NCBI GenBank assembly: GCA_902525995.1
Contig: CABZJG010000089.1
Location: 1 to 7,498, forward strand
DNA from: Paracoccaceae bacterium
GTDB lineage: Bacteria; Pseudomonadota; Alphaproteobacteria; Rhodobacterales; Rhodobacteraceae
Direction of reading: 5' to 3'
Length of the DNA stretch: 7,498 nt
This document shows, in pieces, positions 7,044 to 7,498 of this stretch. The position numbers were made by a program, and so were the translations under genes. The stretch's first letter is position 1. Each line of letters starts with the position of its first letter. The notes beneath the pieces were generated by a model. The model saw nothing but the letters and a program-made list of their open reading frames with translations. It ran no database searches and was not told the DNA's origin.

Positions 7044-7070
7044 CCAAAAAACGATGTGCAGCCCACACGG

Positions 7071-7498
7071 TTAATCAGATTCAAGCATTTTGATAAATTG
7101 TGCTCCGCCATATTCTCGCCGCTTGAAGCCCATTGATAAATAGGCTTGCTGCGCGGCTTCGTTTTGCAAATCTGCACCAAGCACCAATGCAGCGGCGCTC
7201 TCTGAGGCGGCAATCTTTTCAAGATGCTGAATCATTTGGCGACCTGCACCGGTTTTACGGTGCGCTTCATCCACATAAAAAAGATGCACGCGCAAACGCC
7301 TTTGGCCAATATGCAGACCAAATTCATCGTAGCAGAGCGCAAAAACCACGGGGGTGCCCTGCCGTTCACCAAAAAACACGCGGGCGCCGGCTTACGGACC
7401 AAAGACATCGCGGATGATCGCATCGGGATTGCGTTGATAAGTGTCATTGTGAAAAGCGCAGAGTGCGGCAATCATATCCTCGATAAGTTCAATATCTG
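7071..7498 (-). pseudogene. GNAT-family N-acetyltransferase, interrupted by an in-frame TAA; 5' end outside the window
   Basis: In one minus-strand frame, 34 codons from 7496 read as a GNAT N-terminus (DIELIEDMIAALCAFHNDTY and on to RDVFGP), then TAA at 7392-7394, then the same frame continues through AGAR and a further 102 residues to the true stop at 7071. The second part has the acetyl-CoA-binding pattern RKTGAGR in motif A, following strand VHLFYVDEAH, and a motif B-like NEAAQQAYLSMGF. Family members usually read through the interrupted position, at the first beta-strand (FGP-x-AGARVFFGE), without a gap, so a single base change of one codon explains the break with no indel. A GTG at 7379 could start a shortened protein, but it would lack the N-terminal helices and first strand. 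The alternatives are a sequencing error or a shortened but active protein. The substrate is unknown. Confidence 0.75.

Noticed and set aside
7232..7471. 79-codon minus-strand frame at the right edge as the true gene
   Set aside because: Its product has no GNAT features; the adjacent frame carries the acetyltransferase sequence on both sides of the TAA.
1..7498. CRISPR arrays, tRNA or rRNA genes, insertion sequences, prophage or defence genes
   Set aside because: I saw no regularly spaced repeats, RNA gene signatures, transposase or phage-like sequences on either strand.

Overview
This window is an ordinary chromosomal stretch from what looks like an alphaproteobacterium, most likely of the Rhodobacterales (Roseobacter-type Rhodobacteraceae). 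The assignment rests on the remembered gene order alr - mlaE - mlaF - membrane proteins - radA - cvpA - purF, on the Bacillus-like iron-sulfur type of PurF, and on the protein sequences. GC content is moderate by eye. The genus cannot be fixed from the sequence alone.

Layout: every gene lies on the minus strand, so transcription runs from high to low coordinates. At the right edge is a GNAT acetyltransferase reading frame (7071-7496, continuing past the edge), interrupted by an in-frame TAA at 7392-7394. A 138-bp gap follows, holding an imperfect hairpin (7009-7043) and a possible sigma-70-type promoter (6976-7005). Then comes a tightly packed run: alr (alanine racemase), mlaE and mlaF (permease and ATPase of a phospholipid/MCE-type ABC transporter), a small unrecognised four-helix membrane protein, a PqiA-family membrane protein, radA (recombination ATPase) and cvpA. 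Junctions in this run are 4-nt ATGA overlaps (alr/mlaE, mlaE/mlaF), a 1-nt TGATG overlap (mlaF/small protein), and gaps of 31, 26 and 3 nt. After a 145-bp gap comes purF (glutamine PRPP amidotransferase), whose 3' end leaves the window at position 1.

How the genes work together: the left half of the run serves the cell envelope. Alr supplies D-alanine for peptidoglycan, MlaEF would drive lipid transport between the inner and outer membranes, and PqiA-family proteins are known partners of MCE-type envelope transport. RadA (branch migration in recombination) and CvpA (inner-membrane protein) follow in the same likely operon, and purF begins de novo purine synthesis from its own leader. No MCE (MlaD/PqiB-type) protein, MlaB or MlaC is encoded here, so the transporter must be completed by genes elsewhere.

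I found no tRNA, rRNA, CRISPR array, insertion sequence, prophage or clear new system. The points most worth a second look are the nonsense-interrupted acetyltransferase, the unrecognised membrane protein wedged between MlaF and the PqiA-like protein, and Gln in place of the usual carbamylated lysine in Alr.
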